Shown: positions 1 to 11,238, numbered from the stretch's first letter. The stretch: 64,000 bases of DNA from Trifolium pratense (GCF_020283565.1 NC_060060.1:58699257-58763256), one strand, 5' to 3'. The notes: generated by a model not told the origin, from the sequence alone. Numbers and translations: made by a program.

Positions 1-1
1 T

Positions 2-154
2 AGATTTTTACTGTCTGACGGTCTCTTTTCAAAGTATGGTATCTCTGATCAATGGATAGGAGATCGAGATATATCTGATCACTGTCCAATTTGTTCGATA
101 GTTACGACAAAAAATTGGGGGCCTAAACCTTTCAGGGTGATCAATGGTTGCTTG
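2..154 (+). pseudogene. LINE ORF2 fragment (end of endonuclease domain), interrupted by the copia element
   Basis: Reading from base 2, one frame is open to the copia insertion and encodes the SDHCPI motif typical of the C-terminal end of the APE-type endonuclease of plant L1 LINEs. It continues as a PKPFRV-type segment, which normally follows in this family. Removing the inserted copia element and one copy of the 5-bp target repeat (gcttg, 150-154 and 12370-12374) rejoins this frame to LINE coding sequence at 12370. The fragment starts outside the window, so its 5' extent is unknown. It is a dead copy because it is split and also frameshifted further on. Confidence 0.85.
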
Positions 155-1271
155 TGAAGGTGTGAAAACACAAGAAGGGGGGGGTTGAATTGTGTTTTAG
201 TCAAGTTAAAACTTTTTCAAGTTCTTAACTCAACTACGTTAGCAGCGGATAAATAACACAAATAAAAGCAAGATAGAGAGAGAGAAATCACACAAGCAAT
301 TTATACTGGTTCCTCTCACAAAACGAGAGTAGTCCAGTCCCCTTGCACTTCCAAGGGATTTCACTATAATCACACAAGATTACACCTGCTCAAGCACACA
401 AGCAAGAGACTTCTCAACAATGCTCAAGCACACAAGCTTAAGACTTCACACTTAAGCACACAAGCTTAAGTTTCACACTTAAGCACACAAGCTTAAGTTT
501 CCTCAAGTAAATAGTAAAGTATATAAAAATATACAAATACTCTTAGATGAACCTAAAGAGAGCAAATACAAATATTACAGAGTATTTGGCTAAAGTGCAA
601 AAACACTTGAGAAAGGTTCAGAGCTTGTATATCGCAGCGTTCAGAGTTTGTTCAGCGCACGTTCAATTCTTGATAATTGTTATTTGTTGTAGCTGAATCT
701 TCTAGTATATATACCACTAGAAAATAGTCGTTGCAAAAGAACCGTTGGAGTTGATAAACTTTTGTCTTCAAGCAGTCTGTCTTGATGCAGTTTGGTTGTA
801 TCCAAATCTAAGAAAGAGTTTCAGATACTTTGACTGCTGCAGAGTGGACTTTCCTTATTCAGCTAACAAAACTGAAAGCCCACGTTCTCAAGTTAGGACA
901 GACAAAACAGAGGTAGCTGAACTGATCAGGCTTGAAGGGTCCTTTTCTTCATTGGTAGAAGAGTTGACTGGTGAAGGGAATCTTCACAGCTTTCAAAGAG
1001 ATCTTCAGAGGTTGATGAAGCTTGTAGACAAACAAGAAGTTCTGAAGACTTCATCCTCTGAAGGTTGTATCTTCTGAAGACCAACATCTTCTGAGCGCTT
1101 GTGAACTTCTGAATTCACATCCTCTGAACTCCACTCAGAGCTTATATGATGCTTATATCTGCGCACTTAAAATAAATTTTTAGTCCTTCCAATTGTTTAT
1201 TAATACTTTGTTATCATCAAAACCTTTATAGATTTAGGGGCAAACATTTTTAAATCAATTTTGTTCCAACA
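155..1271 (-). repeat. 3' LTR of the complete copia element
   Basis: This 1,117-bp LTR has TG...CA ends and matches 11253-12369. It contains a short tandem array around 412-505 in which a ~24-bp unit with cttaag and aagctt occurs about three times. A TATA-like stretch lies near 700-712. On the plus strand it contains an open stretch at 745-1077, but that starts with TTG, is repeated in every LTR copy and has no protein signature, so I do not call it a gene. Confidence 0.95.
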
Positions 1272-1272
1272 A

Positions 1273-1285
1273 TCTCCCCCTTTTT
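1273..1285 (-). other. Polypurine tract (PPT) of the copia element
   Basis: Read on the minus strand this is a run of A and G (aaaaagggggaga) ending directly at the TG of the 3' LTR, the usual position of the primer for plus-strand DNA synthesis. Similar purine blocks recur at about 1366-1378, 1501-1513 and 1688-1697. Confidence 0.85.
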
Positions 1286-1835
1286 GATGATGACAAACAT
1301 AAGTATTAATTGACAATTGTTGTTAAATTAACTTATCATGTTTCTCTTAGGTTTATGAGGTTTGCAAGCTCCCCCTAAGATTGATACTCCATAAAGTCTG
1401 AACTTTATGTTTTATCCATGATATTTTAATTTAGTATAAGATTAAGATGGTTTGAAATAAAACAAATTACATATTTTTCTTCAGAGTGAGAGGTTTGCAA
1501 GCTCTCCCCCTAAGTCTCATAAGGCTAAGTTAAAATTGCACTCTTAACTTATCCTTACTTATGAAATTTATTTTAGTTTCAACTAACTTAGTCTCCGTAT
1601 TAAAGTACGTAAAACAACATTTAACGGATAAAAGCGAGATAAAAGGTGTGGTTTCAGTTTTGGAACTTATCAATTAATGCGTAACTACTCCCCCTTTTGT
1701 CATTATCAAAAAGTAAAAAAATTTTGATAAAACCAAGACAGTCAAAGAAAGAAGAGAGGTTGTTACAAAGGTGAATTAATTTCAAAAACGAAAACCAACG
1801 CGCTCAAAGGTTTATAAAAAGGTGAACGAGTTAAC

Positions 1836-2201
1836 ATGCCTTCTTCACGTAAAAACAAGAGTAAACAAGTGAAGCAAGAGAAATCAGGAATAATGAAAAG
1901 ATTTAGTTTACGCATCGCAGAGTTTAAGAGAAAGAAAGAAGGCGAAAAACGCGAAGACGAGGAGAAGAAGAAAGAAGACAACAAGAAACCACAAGATGCT
2001 GAGATAATAATCATCTCATCAGATTCTGAAGCTGAAGAGAATGAAGATGATGCTGACTATGTTGAGTTCTTGGCTAGCTATGTTCCAGAAGAGGAACAAG
2101 AAGAAGAAGAACAAGAGCAAAACCCGGATCCCATTGAAATTTCATCAGATGATGCTGAGGAGAAATCAGAGATTTCTTCTGAGTTTTATCCATCTGATTA
2201 G
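1836..2201 (+). CDS. Small acidic antisense ORF within the copia element (121 aa)
   Basis: This ATG-initiated ORF runs opposite to gag and pol, between the extra ORF and the 3' LTR. Residues 1-50 are lysine/arginine-rich, with several possible nuclear localisation clusters. The rest is strongly acidic. Two stretches look like SUMO-interaction motifs, meaning a short beta-branched hydrophobic core followed by Ser/Asp/Glu: AEIIIISSDSEAEE (about residues 55-68) and DPIEISSDDAEE (about 96-107). A TATA-like tttataaaaa lies at 1811-1820, only 16 bp before the ATG, and AATAAA-like sequence follows at about 2257-2263. No family is recognised. Antisense ORFs are known in some Ty3 (Tat-clade) elements. 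Whether this one is expressed is inference, and a chance ORF cannot be excluded. Confidence 0.45.
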   Translation: MPSSRKNKSKQVKQEKSGIMKRFSLRIAEFKRKKEGEKREDEEKKKEDNKKPQDAEIIIISSDSEAEENEDDADYVEFLASYVPEEEQEEEEQEQNPDPIEISSDDAEEKSEISSEFYPSD

Positions 2202-2444
2202 GATTAGGTTGTCTTTTTCTTTTTCTTTTTACCAATGTACTCAACATTGTCAAAGCATTAATAAAAAAAAAAAAATTTCGTTTAAAAGCATCTTGTGTTC
2301 TTATGTTCTTATTTAAAAAAAAGCACAAGCAAAACAAACAAAACATATAACAAACCACATAATCAAATCAAACATAGCTTAAAAGAAAATTGTTCAGAGG
2401 ATAAACAGAGAATAAAGAAAACTTAAAAACATGTGCAGAGAATC

Positions 2445-5180
2445 CTAGGGTTTCTTAAGAAAGGCTAAGAGTTGGTCGAATTTATCATTCAAGGATCCCA
2501 CATTGGAAACTAAACCATCCACCTTGGTTTCCAATGTCTCTTGAGCAGCTCTTTGACGCTCTAAACCTTCTTGCTGTTCCCTCAGGGCTTCTTGAAATAT
2601 TTGCAACTGATCCGCCATAACAGGAGCTTGATCTTCAATCACAGGCGCTTGCTCTTCAACCAAAGGTGCCTTTCCTTTATCAGAGGGTTCACCTTCCTCT
2701 GGATAGTCTATCATCAGCACATCCTCTTGATCCTGAGAAGCAAGCACATCATCTGTAGCATCCTCTTGGTTTAACTCAGAAGTTTCTTCAGCAAGCCTGG
2801 CAGTAGCTTCAGCAAGTCGTTCATACTCAATCCGTTGATCCTCAAGACTTTGCAAAAGAGTAGAATCAACCCAGCAATCCTTGAATGCAGACAGACGTCT
2901 CACAGCACCAGCTATAGCAGCAAGCTTAGCACGCTCATGCTCTTCATGATTGAACGGCGTTAACCTTTTCAACTCAGCCCTAGCCAAACTGTTCCTCATG
3001 AAGCTTATACCATCCAGATCCCTCTTACTAACAACGGCCTTAATCTTTGCAGCAGCAACATCCAAAGCATTGCAAATCCTTGCCTTAATGCTTGAAACTT
3101 CTAGGTCCACATCAGAAGGACAAACTAAGAACCTGTCCTTTATTGTAGATAATCTAAGCAAATCTTCATGAAATTGAGTGGATAGATTACTAAAAGGGTT
3201 GGATGATGGGGGTGAAGGATTGGGAATGGTAGAGAGAGTAGGTGTTTCAGTAGCAGGGTTGTTAATAACCACAACTTCTGCATCTGAGGGCTTGGGAGCA
3301 CAAGTGTGAATACGCTCAGGAGAAGCATGTTCAGCACTTGGGTTAGGATGGTGTTCAGGGGTTGGTTCAGGTGATGAGATGTCAGAAGTTGATTCAGGAT
3401 AAATATGTTCAGGAGATGGTTCAGGAGATTTAGGTTCAGGGATTGGTTTAGGAGCAATTTGTTCAGGAGTTAGGTTAGGAGATTTTTGTGGAGAAGGTTG
3501 TTTGATAGAAGAGGTTGGTTCAGTACCAGGAATATCTGGTTGAGGTTCAGATGGTGAAATTTCAAGTTGAGGTTGAGGTTGAGGTGATTTAGGTTTAGGA
3601 GGTGAGCTAGATTTGTGTTGAGTTTTATGAGAAGGAGGGTGATTATTTAGAGGGTCAGGACTCAGATGTTTTTCGAGTTCAGAAAGAGGATTATCAGAGG
3701 TTGGAATATCAGAGGTTGGTAAAATAGTTTTGAGAGGTTTGGTGTAACCTATTCCAATCTCATTTTCATTGAAGACATACTTAGTAGATTTACCTTTATC
3801 TTTGGAAATAGGAGCAGGTCTTTTCCTCAAACGAGCAGCAAGAGTCTCCTCATCAGATTCAGTCTCATCTTCTGACGTAGATCCTTCAGATGAACTGTCT
3901 GAACTATCTTCCTCAATAACAATAGGCTCTTTTGAAGCTCCTTTAGCAGCCTTGGTAGCAGATTCTTCATGCTTCCTCTTAGTCCTTTGCTCAACCATAG
4001 CTTTTTCTACCTTAATCTTCTTCTGAACCAGAAGATCTGGCTTAGGAAGATCAGCTTGAGCTTCAGCCTTTCTCTTTGGTTTCCTCTTAGGGTTATACAG
4101 ATTTACAGGAGCAGGAGGAACCATACTCCTATCAACAACAAAACCTTCTTGTCTGAGCACTTCCAAGTAATCCTGAATTACATGCTCAGCATCAGCTTCA
4201 GATATAACTGGGTAGCCTTCGACATACAGACGATCCTCAAGCCTAACAGTGAACTCTTGTGGGGGAGCAACAGGCTTAGATGCAATCAAACGCATCTTGG
4301 ACAGAAAACTAGCGTTCAGAATCTCTGGATAAAACTTCTTCTCAACCAATTCAGGGTGGAATTTTCTCAAGTTCTGAACAACATGACCTTGATGCAGAAG
4401 GTCTGACAACAGCCTAGGATAAACTATAGTAGTTTTCCTCTGAGATTTACTTGCAAGAATGGCTTCACACATACGTTCAAAAAAGTAATCTCCAAGATTA
4501 ACCTTCTTTCCAGTCAGAAGGAAATACAGCAGATGACGATGAGTCCATGAGATTGTATCAGTCCCTCCAACTCTTGGACTGATAGCTGCTAAGATGATCT
4601 TGAAAAGAACTCTACATTCATCAGTCAAACCCTTTACTTTCCCTTTTAAGGAGAAGTCTGTGCATATGAGATGCAGAAGATCATCTCTGTATCTTGTATC
4701 CTTTTCAAACACATCTAACTCTATCCCAGAGTTAGGCAGACCAAGAAGAGCATTGAAATGAATAGGCGAGAATGCCATGTTCATCCCACAGATATTAGAC
4801 CTAATCTGTACACCTGTATAATCCAGCAAACCCATTTCCTTCCTAGTTTTACCCTTCAGACTAGGATTCCTTTCTATTGCAGCAAGCTCTTCCTTCTTAG
4901 CTTCATGCTTGTCAAACACTTTTGCTTTCATCCAGAATTTCTTCAACAAATCTGGATAAATGGGACCATTGAGCATGTCGAAATACTTATCCCATCCCTG
5001 AGTGATAAAGTACGGCTTAACGTCGAAACCATTAGCTTTCAAACCGTCGAAATCAACTATCTTTTCTGACATAAACGTGAGTTCAGATTCTGGGAATTCC
5101 ATCTCGTTCCCAACAATCTGAAGGTTCTTGAAAATAAACGGAGGAATCCTTTTTGACGAAGAAGATGAAGTACCAGCCAT
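2445..5180 (-). CDS. Extra ORF of the copia element ('env-like' / plant transposon protein), 911 aa
   Basis: This lies downstream of pol in element orientation, the position of the so-called env-like ORF of SIRE/Maximus elements. Residues 1 to about 340 form a folded domain resembling the plant transposon protein domain seen in many legume annotations. A basic cluster near 365 (KRKPKRK) could be a nuclear signal. Around 415-440 a hydrophobic core followed by a Ser/Asp/Glu run (EPIVIEEDSSDSSSE) looks like a SUMO-interaction motif. About 500-640 is Pro/Glu/Ser-rich with PEP-type repeats. The last ~55 residues are Gln/Leu-rich and probably a coiled coil. I see no signal peptide or membrane span, which argues against a true envelope protein. 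It starts at ATG 5180 and is uninterrupted. Confidence 0.8.
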   Translation of the reverse strand: MAGTSSSSSKRIPPFIFKNLQIVGNEMEFPESELTFMSEKIVDFDGLKANGFDVKPYFITQGWDKYFDMLNGPIYPDLLKKFWMKAKVFDKHEAKKEELAAIERNPSLKGKTRKEMGLLDYTGVQIRSNICGMNMAFSPIHFNALLGLPNSGIELDVFEKDTRYRDDLLHLICTDFSLKGKVKGLTDECRVLFKIILAAISPRVGGTDTISWTHRHLLYFLLTGKKVNLGDYFFERMCEAILASKSQRKTTIVYPRLLSDLLHQGHVVQNLRKFHPELVEKKFYPEILNASFLSKMRLIASKPVAPPQEFTVRLEDRLYVEGYPVISEADAEHVIQDYLEVLRQEGFVVDRSMVPPAPVNLYNPKRKPKRKAEAQADLPKPDLLVQKKIKVEKAMVEQRTKRKHEESATKAAKGASKEPIVIEEDSSDSSSEGSTSEDETESDEETLAARLRKRPAPISKDKGKSTKYVFNENEIGIGYTKPLKTILPTSDIPTSDNPLSELEKHLSPDPLNNHPPSHKTQHKSSSPPKPKSPQPQPQLEISPSEPQPDIPGTEPTSSIKQPSPQKSPNLTPEQIAPKPIPEPKSPEPSPEHIYPESTSDISSPEPTPEHHPNPSAEHASPERIHTCAPKPSDAEVVVINNPATETPTLSTIPNPSPPSSNPFSNLSTQFHEDLLRLSTIKDRFLVCPSDVDLEVSSIKARICNALDVAAAKIKAVVSKRDLDGISFMRNSLARAELKRLTPFNHEEHERAKLAAIAGAVRRLSAFKDCWVDSTLLQSLEDQRIEYERLAEATARLAEETSELNQEDATDDVLASQDQEDVLMIDYPEEGEPSDKGKAPLVEEQAPVIEDQAPVMADQLQIFQEALREQQEGLERQRAAQETLETKVDGLVSNVGSLNDKFDQLLAFLKKP

Positions 5181-5633
5181 TGTTGGAGATTAGGGTAAGG
5201 TTTGGAAAGACTAACGAGAGAGAAAGAAAGTTTGTTGGAGGTTTAGAGAGAATATGAAAGTGTAGGTTGTGAAAGTGAATAGTGTGCAAGTGTATTGTGT
5301 AAGTTATATTTAAATGCACACAGTTAACACGAAAATAGCAAATTTGGGAAGTTACGCTAATTGACAGAAAGTTGAATACCAAAAATCATCATTAACCACC
5401 CACTACCTGACACACGTAGACCACGTGCAAAAGTTTACTCGGTAACTGCTATTTTAATGGACAACTGTTCAGCAGTGAATACTAAACGTTTCCCACTTAA
5501 ATAGTTCAGAGCCTCTGAGTTATTTAAAATTCTCTATCAGAGTTAAGTACTTCAGAGCTTGTGTTTCAGATGTTCTGAATCATAAGTTCTGATATACATA
5601 ACCTCTTACACTTTAATTGCCAAAAACAATTTT

Positions 5634-8600
5634 TCATTCAGAGATTGAAAACATGTTCAGATGTTTCTTTATAAAATCAAATCTTTCAACAGATAAGGCT
5701 TTAGTAAATATGTCAGCCCATTGATTTTCAGTATCAACAAACTTAATATCTATAATGCCTCTCTGAACATAATCTCTGATAAAATGGTGTTTGATTTCAA
5801 TATGTTTGGCTCTAGAGTGTAGAATAGGATTTTTAGATAAATGAATGGCTGCAGTATTATCACAATATAAAGGAATATTGTTACTGCTTACCTGATAATC
5901 TTCTAACTGATATTTTAACCAGAGTAGTTGTGTACAACACTTAGCTGCTGAAATGTATTCTGCTTCTGCTGTAGACAAAGCTATAGTAGTTTGTCTCTTA
6001 CTAGCCCAGGAGATAAGGTTTTCACCAACAAATTGACAATTGCCACTTGTGGATTTTCTTTCAATTTTATCTCCAGCATAGTCAGCATCACAGAATCCAT
6101 TTAGCACATAATCATTGGATTTCTTATAGAGAAGTCCAAGATTAGTTGTTCCTTTCAGATATCTAAAGATTCTCTTTACAGCTGTAAGATGAGATTCCCT
6201 AGGATCTGACTGGAATCTTGCACATAAGCATACACTGAATAAAATATCTGGTCTAGAGGCTGTCAGATAGAGTAAGGAACCAATCATACCTCTGTAGACC
6301 TTTTGATCTACTTTTCCTTCATCATCTGACTTGCCCATGTTGGTAGTTGGATGCATAGGAGTATTCATTATCTTGCAGTCATCTAGATTGAATTTCTTCA
6401 GAAGTTCTTTAGTGTATTTTGATTGATGAACATAAGTTCCTTCCTTCTTCTGATTGATTTGAATTCCAAGAAAGAACTTCAACTCTCCCATCATGCTCAT
6501 TTCAAATTCATCCTGCATTGTCTTAGAAAAATTCTTGCACAAAGCAGCATTAGTTGAACCAAAAATAATATCATCAACATAAATTTGAATGATTAAAATG
6601 TCTTCTTTGGTTGTTTTTCTAAAGAGTGTGCAATCAACCTTTCCTTTCTCAAACCCCTTTTCAAGAAGGAAATTACTGAGTCTATCATACCAAGCTCTGG
6701 GAGCTTGTTTCAGACCATACAGTGATTTCTTTAGTTTAAAAACATGTTCTGGGTTTGAGACATCTTCAAAACCAGGAGGTTGTTTAACATACACTTCTTC
6801 AGAAATAAAACCATTTAAGAAGGCACTTTTAACATCCATCTGATACAAGGTTATTCCATGATTAACAGCATAAGATAGAAGTAACCTGATTGCTTCAAGT
6901 CTAGCAACTGGTGCAAAGGTTTCAGTATAGTCAATCCCCTCTTGTTGACTATAACCTTGTGCAACCAATCTAGCCTTGTTCCTTACCACTTCACCTTGTT
7001 CATTCAGCTTGTTTCTGAATACCCATTTTGTTCCAATAATGTTCTTGTGTGAAGGCTTAGGCACTAGAGTCCACACATCATTCCTTTGAAATTGATTCAG
7101 CTCTTCTTGCATTGCTACAATCCAAGCATCATCTTTCAGAGCTTCATCAATCTTTGAAGGTTCCATCATTGAGATAAGACCAACTAAAGATTCCTCATTT
7201 CTCAGTTGAGATCTTGTCTTCCTTGGACTATCCTTGTTGCCTAATATCAGTTCCTCTGGATGTGATGATTTGTATTTGAAAGTATTTCTTGGGGGCTCAT
7301 CATCTTCAGACTCATCAACATTAGGTTCAGCAGATGCTTCAGTACTTGGTTGTTCAGAGTCTGTAGGAACTATTGTGTTCAGAGGTACTTCAGAGAATGG
7401 ATGTTCTGAGTAGTTTGGAATATCTGAATATTGATCCTCTGATACCTGAAATCTGGACAAACCTTCCACAAGCTCTGACACTTGGTCAGGCTCTTTGTCA
7501 TCAAATTTGACATGCATACTTTCTTCCACAGTATGTGTTTCAGAAATATACAGTCTGTATGCTTTTGAGCGTTCAGAATATCCTATAAAGATACCCTTAT
7601 AACCTCTAGCATCAAATTTCTTTAGATGGACTTTGTTATTTAAGATGTAACACGTACATCCAAACTGATGAAAATAAGAAATATCAGGTTTTCTTCCTTT
7701 GAACAATTCATAAGCAGTTTTGTTCAACTTAGATCTGATATAGATTCTATTTTGAACATAACATGCTGTGTTTACAGCTTCTGCCCATAAAAACTTTGCT
7801 ACATTTGTTTCATGCATCATGGTTCTGGCCATTTCTTGCAGAGTTCTATTCTTCCTTTCTACAACCCCATTTTGTTGAGGAGTTCTGGGAGAAGAGAATT
7901 CATGCAAAATGCCATATTTTTCACAAAAGTTTTCAAAAGGTTCATTTTCAAATTCTCCACCATGATCACTTCTAACTTTTAAAATAGTGTAGCCTTTTTC
8001 ATTTTGAATTTGCTTGCAGAAGATGCTAAACTCATCATACGCTTCATCCTTTGTTCTTAGGAATTTTACCCAAGTCCATCTACTGTAGTCATCAACAATC
8101 ACTAATCCATACTTCTTTCCATTGATAGAGGCAGTGTTAACTGGCCCAAAAAGATCAATGTGAAGAAGTTCCAATGGTCTTGAGGTAGAGACAATGTTCT
8201 TAGGTTTAAAAGATGATTTTGTAATCTTTCCTTTTTGACATGAACCACAAAGTGTGTTTGAGTGATATTTAATTTTAGGTAATCCTCTGACAAGGTCAAG
8301 CTTACTAAGCTTAGAGATTAATCTCCAGTTAGCATGGCCTAACCTCTTATGCCAGATCCATTTTTCTTCACTCAAGGTCAAAAGACACATCACTTTTTGT
8401 TCATTCAAATCAGAAAGATTAATTTTATAAACATTGTTCTTTCTCAGACCTTTGAATATCATGGTGTTATCAGATTGTTTAGACACAGTACATGATTCCT
8501 TATTAAAGACAACTACATAACCATTGTCGCAAAATTGACTTATGCTCAATAGATTATGCTTAAGTCCATCAACTAACCAAACATCATTAATAGATAGGGA

Positions 8601-8792
8601 GGAATTACCTACTGTACCTGTACCTATTATCTTTCCTTTCTGATTTCCTCCAAAGCCAACAGAACCTCCTTCTTTCATAGTCAGCTTAGAAAATAGTTGT
8701 TTATCACCAGTCATGTGCCTTGAACACCCACTATCCAGATACCATGAGTGATTCATGATACTTCTTTGAGTGACAGGCTGTATGAGAAACAA
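5634..8792 (-). CDS. pol: Ty1-copia pol polyprotein (PR-INT-RT-RNase H)
   Basis: The open frame starts with TTG at 8792; the first ATG is at 8756 (residue 13). The aspartic protease signature DSG is at residues 20-22. The GAG-pre-integrase/HHCC zinc-binding region (HKRLGH ... CGSC) lies at about 148-190. The integrase core shows the expected D, D, E positions ([30 protein letters not shown]). The reverse transcriptase has YVDDIIFGS at about 736. RNase H shows [16 protein letters not shown] and [12 protein letters not shown]. No internal stop or frameshift is present across 1,052 codons. The frame is offset by -1 from gag and its open stretch begins inside the gag stop region, so expression needs frameshifting or re-initiation. 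Confidence 0.95.
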   Translation of the reverse strand: MFLIQPVTQRSIMNHSWYLDSGCSRHMTGDKQLFSKLTMKEGGSVGFGGNQKGKIIGTGTVGNSSLSINDVWLVDGLKHNLLSISQFCDNGYVVVFNKESCTVSKQSDNTMIFKGLRKNNVYKINLSDLNEQKVMCLLTLSEEKWIWHKRLGHANWRLISKLSKLDLVRGLPKIKYHSNTLCGSCQKGKITKSSFKPKNIVSTSRPLELLHIDLFGPVNTASINGKKYGLVIVDDYSRWTWVKFLRTKDEAYDEFSIFCKQIQNEKGYTILKVRSDHGGEFENEPFENFCEKYGILHEFSSPRTPQQNGVVERKNRTLQEMARTMMHETNVAKFLWAEAVNTACYVQNRIYIRSKLNKTAYELFKGRKPDISYFHQFGCTCYILNNKVHLKKFDARGYKGIFIGYSERSKAYRLYISETHTVEESMHVKFDDKEPDQVSELVEGLSRFQVSEDQYSDIPNYSEHPFSEVPLNTIVPTDSEQPSTEASAEPNVDESEDDEPPRNTFKYKSSHPEELILGNKDSPRKTRSQLRNEESLVGLISMMEPSKIDEALKDDAWIVAMQEELNQFQRNDVWTLVPKPSHKNIIGTKWVFRNKLNEQGEVVRNKARLVAQGYSQQEGIDYTETFAPVARLEAIRLLLSYAVNHGITLYQMDVKSAFLNGFISEEVYVKQPPGFEDVSNPEHVFKLKKSLYGLKQAPRAWYDRLSNFLLEKGFEKGKVDCTLFRKTTKEDILIIQIYVDDIIFGSTNAALCKNFSKTMQDEFEMSMMGELKFFLGIQINQKKEGTYVHQSKYTKELLKKFNLDDCKIMNTPMHPTTNMGKSDDEGKVDQKVYRGMIGSLLYLTASRPDILFSVCLCARFQSDPRESHLTAVKRIFRYLKGTTNLGLLYKKSNDYVLNGFCDADYAGDKIERKSTSGNCQFVGENLISWASKRQTTIALSTAEAEYISAAKCCTQLLWLKYQLEDYQVSSNNIPLYCDNTAAIHLSKNPILHSRAKHIEIKHHFIRDYVQRGIIDIKFVDTENQWADIFTKALSVERFDFIKKHLNMFSISE

Positions 8793-8794
8793 CT

Positions 8795-11182
8795 TTAATC
8801 ACTACGGTGGAACTCTTTATCACAGTTAATGATAAGGTCATCCCAATATTCTTCCTCTTCATTTATCAAGTTCTGATTGTTATCTTGAGAACTTGTCAGC
8901 CATTGGTCAAGGACATAAGCCCTTCTTCCTTTGCATTGGACTTGTTTCCATACTTTAGGTAGGACATATCCTTTCCTAGTTGGTAAATCTGAATGATACA
9001 TAATTTCAGCTTTTGGTACCCATCTTCTGGGTCCACGCTTGTTAGTCCAAACATGCTTGTTATGTTGTCTAGTGTTAGAGAAAGATCTTGGTTTGGAATA
9101 ATGACATTTTTGAAATCTTTTCTTTTGAAATTTGTTATTATTCCAGGATTTGGATTGTTTATGATTCCAGGGTTTGTATTTATCATCAATCCCAAGTTCT
9201 GATTGATTATATCTACTGACTCTAGAATCATAAATAATCTGAGTCCTGTACTTCATCTGAGATTTAAAGTTAGAATTTTTTCTTTTAAAAACTTCTGATT
9301 TTTTAGATTGACTAGCTTCAGGTACTGAAGTTCCTTTGGATTCAGAATTTGAAGTCTCAGATGTTGAAGCTTTCAGAACATCTGAACTAATGTTCTCAGG
9401 TTCTGAACAGCTTCTATCTTCTGAACTTTTCTTTCCAGATCCTGAGGCACTTGGTTCCTCTGAGCTGTCAGCTTCTAAATCATTCAGATCATCATTGTCA
9501 TTTTCAACACTACCAGGATTCTTTCCCTCTTCACTTGGTGGAACAACATAATAAACCCAAGATTTTCCAACCTTTTTGGCAAAGGTCTTCAGCTTTGAAT
9601 ATGTTCTACCATATTCATAGCCAAGTCCTTCTCCTCTATGTCTTAAAACATTATAAATTCTATTAGCAGCTTTGCTCTTCCCAAGGTTGAGATGCACAAA
9701 CTGTTGAAGAGCTATTTCCTGCTCATCAATAGGTTTGTGACAAACAGCACAACCCTTTTCAAAGTCATCTACTCTATTCAGAGTTTCTTGATATAGACCT
9801 TGAAAATGTTCTGCTTGCTCAGTCAGAGTGTTAAGCTTTTCTTGTAAAACTTTTTGTTTACTTAACACTCTGAGATGTTTCTCAATGACCTTGTTAAGTG
9901 CAGTTATAAGTTGAGATTTAGAGCAATCAGAAAATACCTCATCAGTTACTTCTGAATCTGATTCTGATTCATCGTCTGAGTCTACATCTGAGTCAGCTGA
10001 AGCCATCAGGGCTAGATTTGCCTCTTCTTCTTCCTCAACTTCTTCCTCAGATGATAGCTCTTCAAAGGTAGCCATCAGACTCTTTCTCAATTTACTCTTG
10101 AATTGTTGCTTCTTTGAGCTGTATCTTTTGCTTTTGTCTTTAGCAGACATTTCTGGACAGTCAGCAATAAAGTGTCCTGGCTTCTTACAGTTGAAGCAGT
10201 TCTTCTGATCATCCTTTTTGCTGACAAAATTTCTGGAGCTGTTACCTCTGAAATTTCTTTTGTTAAATCTGTTCCATTGCTGAAACTTGGTGAATAAAGC
10301 AAACTCATCCTCATTCATCTCATCCTCTTGACCATCAGCAGAAGATTCTTCTTCAATATCAAGAAGCTGAGTCTTAAGAGCCTTAGAAGTAGTCTTAGTT
10401 GACTGTAAAGCCACTGACTTAGACTTCTTCTTAGTTTCTGAGTCAGCATCCAGAACCATCTCATGGCTTCTGAGATTGCTTATCAGAGCTTCAAGACTCA
10501 GAGTCTTGAGATTTTGAGCTTCCTCTATTGCAGTGACCTTGGGTCTCCAAGCAATAGGAAGACTTCTCAGAATCTTCTGAACATGGTCATAGGTGGAATA
10601 ACTTCTCTTAAGAGCTTTAAGACCAGATACAAGGATTTGAAACCTTGTAAACATAGTCTCAATGTTTTCATCTTGTTGCATAGTGAATAGTTCGTATTGC
10701 CTTATCAAAAGACTAGCTTTAGCCTCTTGAACCTTTTCATTACCATCATAGGTAGCACACATAGAATCAAAAATAGATTTAGCAGTAGACTTGTCCTCTA
10801 TTCTGACATAGTCTTCATGTCTAATAGCACCAACAACAATGTCCTTTACTCTATGATGCTTAGTGTAGGTTTTTAAGTTAGCTGGTGTGAGTAACTTTCT
10901 ATGCTCAATGGACAACCTTCCATGTTCATTTAAGTTTTCAAAAGTTACTCCCAGCTCAACCAAATCCCACAACTCATGATCAATAGCAGTAATATTGCTA
11001 TACAGTCTTTCCTTCCACCACTCAAATAATGATGCATCACCATTGAATATAGGGGCTTTTCTATTGCCACTATGTTCATGTGATTCATTACTTAAGTAGT
11101 CATAACCAAAAGCATTTCTAGGACCACCACCAGCACCACTGGCCTCACCGGTTCTAGTGCTACTATCGTCTCCTCCAGACAT
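8795..11182 (-). CDS. gag: Ty1-copia gag protein (795 aa)
   Basis: This is the first ORF after the PBS and starts at ATG 11182. Residues ~45-270 match the copia gag/UBN2-type capsid region. A CCHC zinc knuckle ([14 protein letters not shown]) lies at about residues 328-341, followed by basic sequence and then a Glu/Ser/Asp-rich stretch near 370-415. Beyond this is an unusually long C-terminal extension, with a CAVCHKP motif, a conserved Gly/Tyr-rich block and a basic, Asn/Ser-rich tail. The same extension is present in the second copy at 58811-61207. It is larger than a typical copia gag, as expected for the SIRE/Maximus lineage. The stop TAA (8797-8795) overlaps the beginning of the pol frame. 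Confidence 0.93.
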   Translation of the reverse strand: MSGGDDSSTRTGEASGAGGGPRNAFGYDYLSNESHEHSGNRKAPIFNGDASLFEWWKERLYSNITAIDHELWDLVELGVTFENLNEHGRLSIEHRKLLTPANLKTYTKHHRVKDIVVGAIRHEDYVRIEDKSTAKSIFDSMCATYDGNEKVQEAKASLLIRQYELFTMQQDENIETMFTRFQILVSGLKALKRSYSTYDHVQKILRSLPIAWRPKVTAIEEAQNLKTLSLEALISNLRSHEMVLDADSETKKKSKSVALQSTKTTSKALKTQLLDIEEESSADGQEDEMNEDEFALFTKFQQWNRFNKRNFRGNSSRNFVSKKDDQKNCFNCKKPGHFIADCPEMSAKDKSKRYSSKKQQFKSKLRKSLMATFEELSSEEEVEEEEEANLALMASADSDVDSDDESESDSEVTDEVFSDCSKSQLITALNKVIEKHLRVLSKQKVLQEKLNTLTEQAEHFQGLYQETLNRVDDFEKGCAVCHKPIDEQEIALQQFVHLNLGKSKAANRIYNVLRHRGEGLGYEYGRTYSKLKTFAKKVGKSWVYYVVPPSEEGKNPGSVENDNDDLNDLEADSSEEPSASGSGKKSSEDRSCSEPENISSDVLKASTSETSNSESKGTSVPEASQSKKSEVFKRKNSNFKSQMKYRTQIIYDSRVSRYNQSELGIDDKYKPWNHKQSKSWNNNKFQKKRFQKCHYSKPRSFSNTRQHNKHVWTNKRGPRRWVPKAEIMYHSDLPTRKGYVLPKVWKQVQCKGRRAYVLDQWLTSSQDNNQNLINEEEEYWDDLIINCDKEFHRSD

Positions 11183-11238
11183 AGTGTTCTCACAAGATCT
11201 TTACTGTCTCACTGTTAAGTGAAAGTAACAGACCAGAC

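Noticed and set aside
745..1077. 110-codon open stretch in the copia LTR, identical at 11843-12175
   Set aside because: It starts with TTG, lies inside the LTR opposite to the element, is broken in the other LTR copies (43375, 57650) and has no domain. It is chance coding in a repeated sequence.
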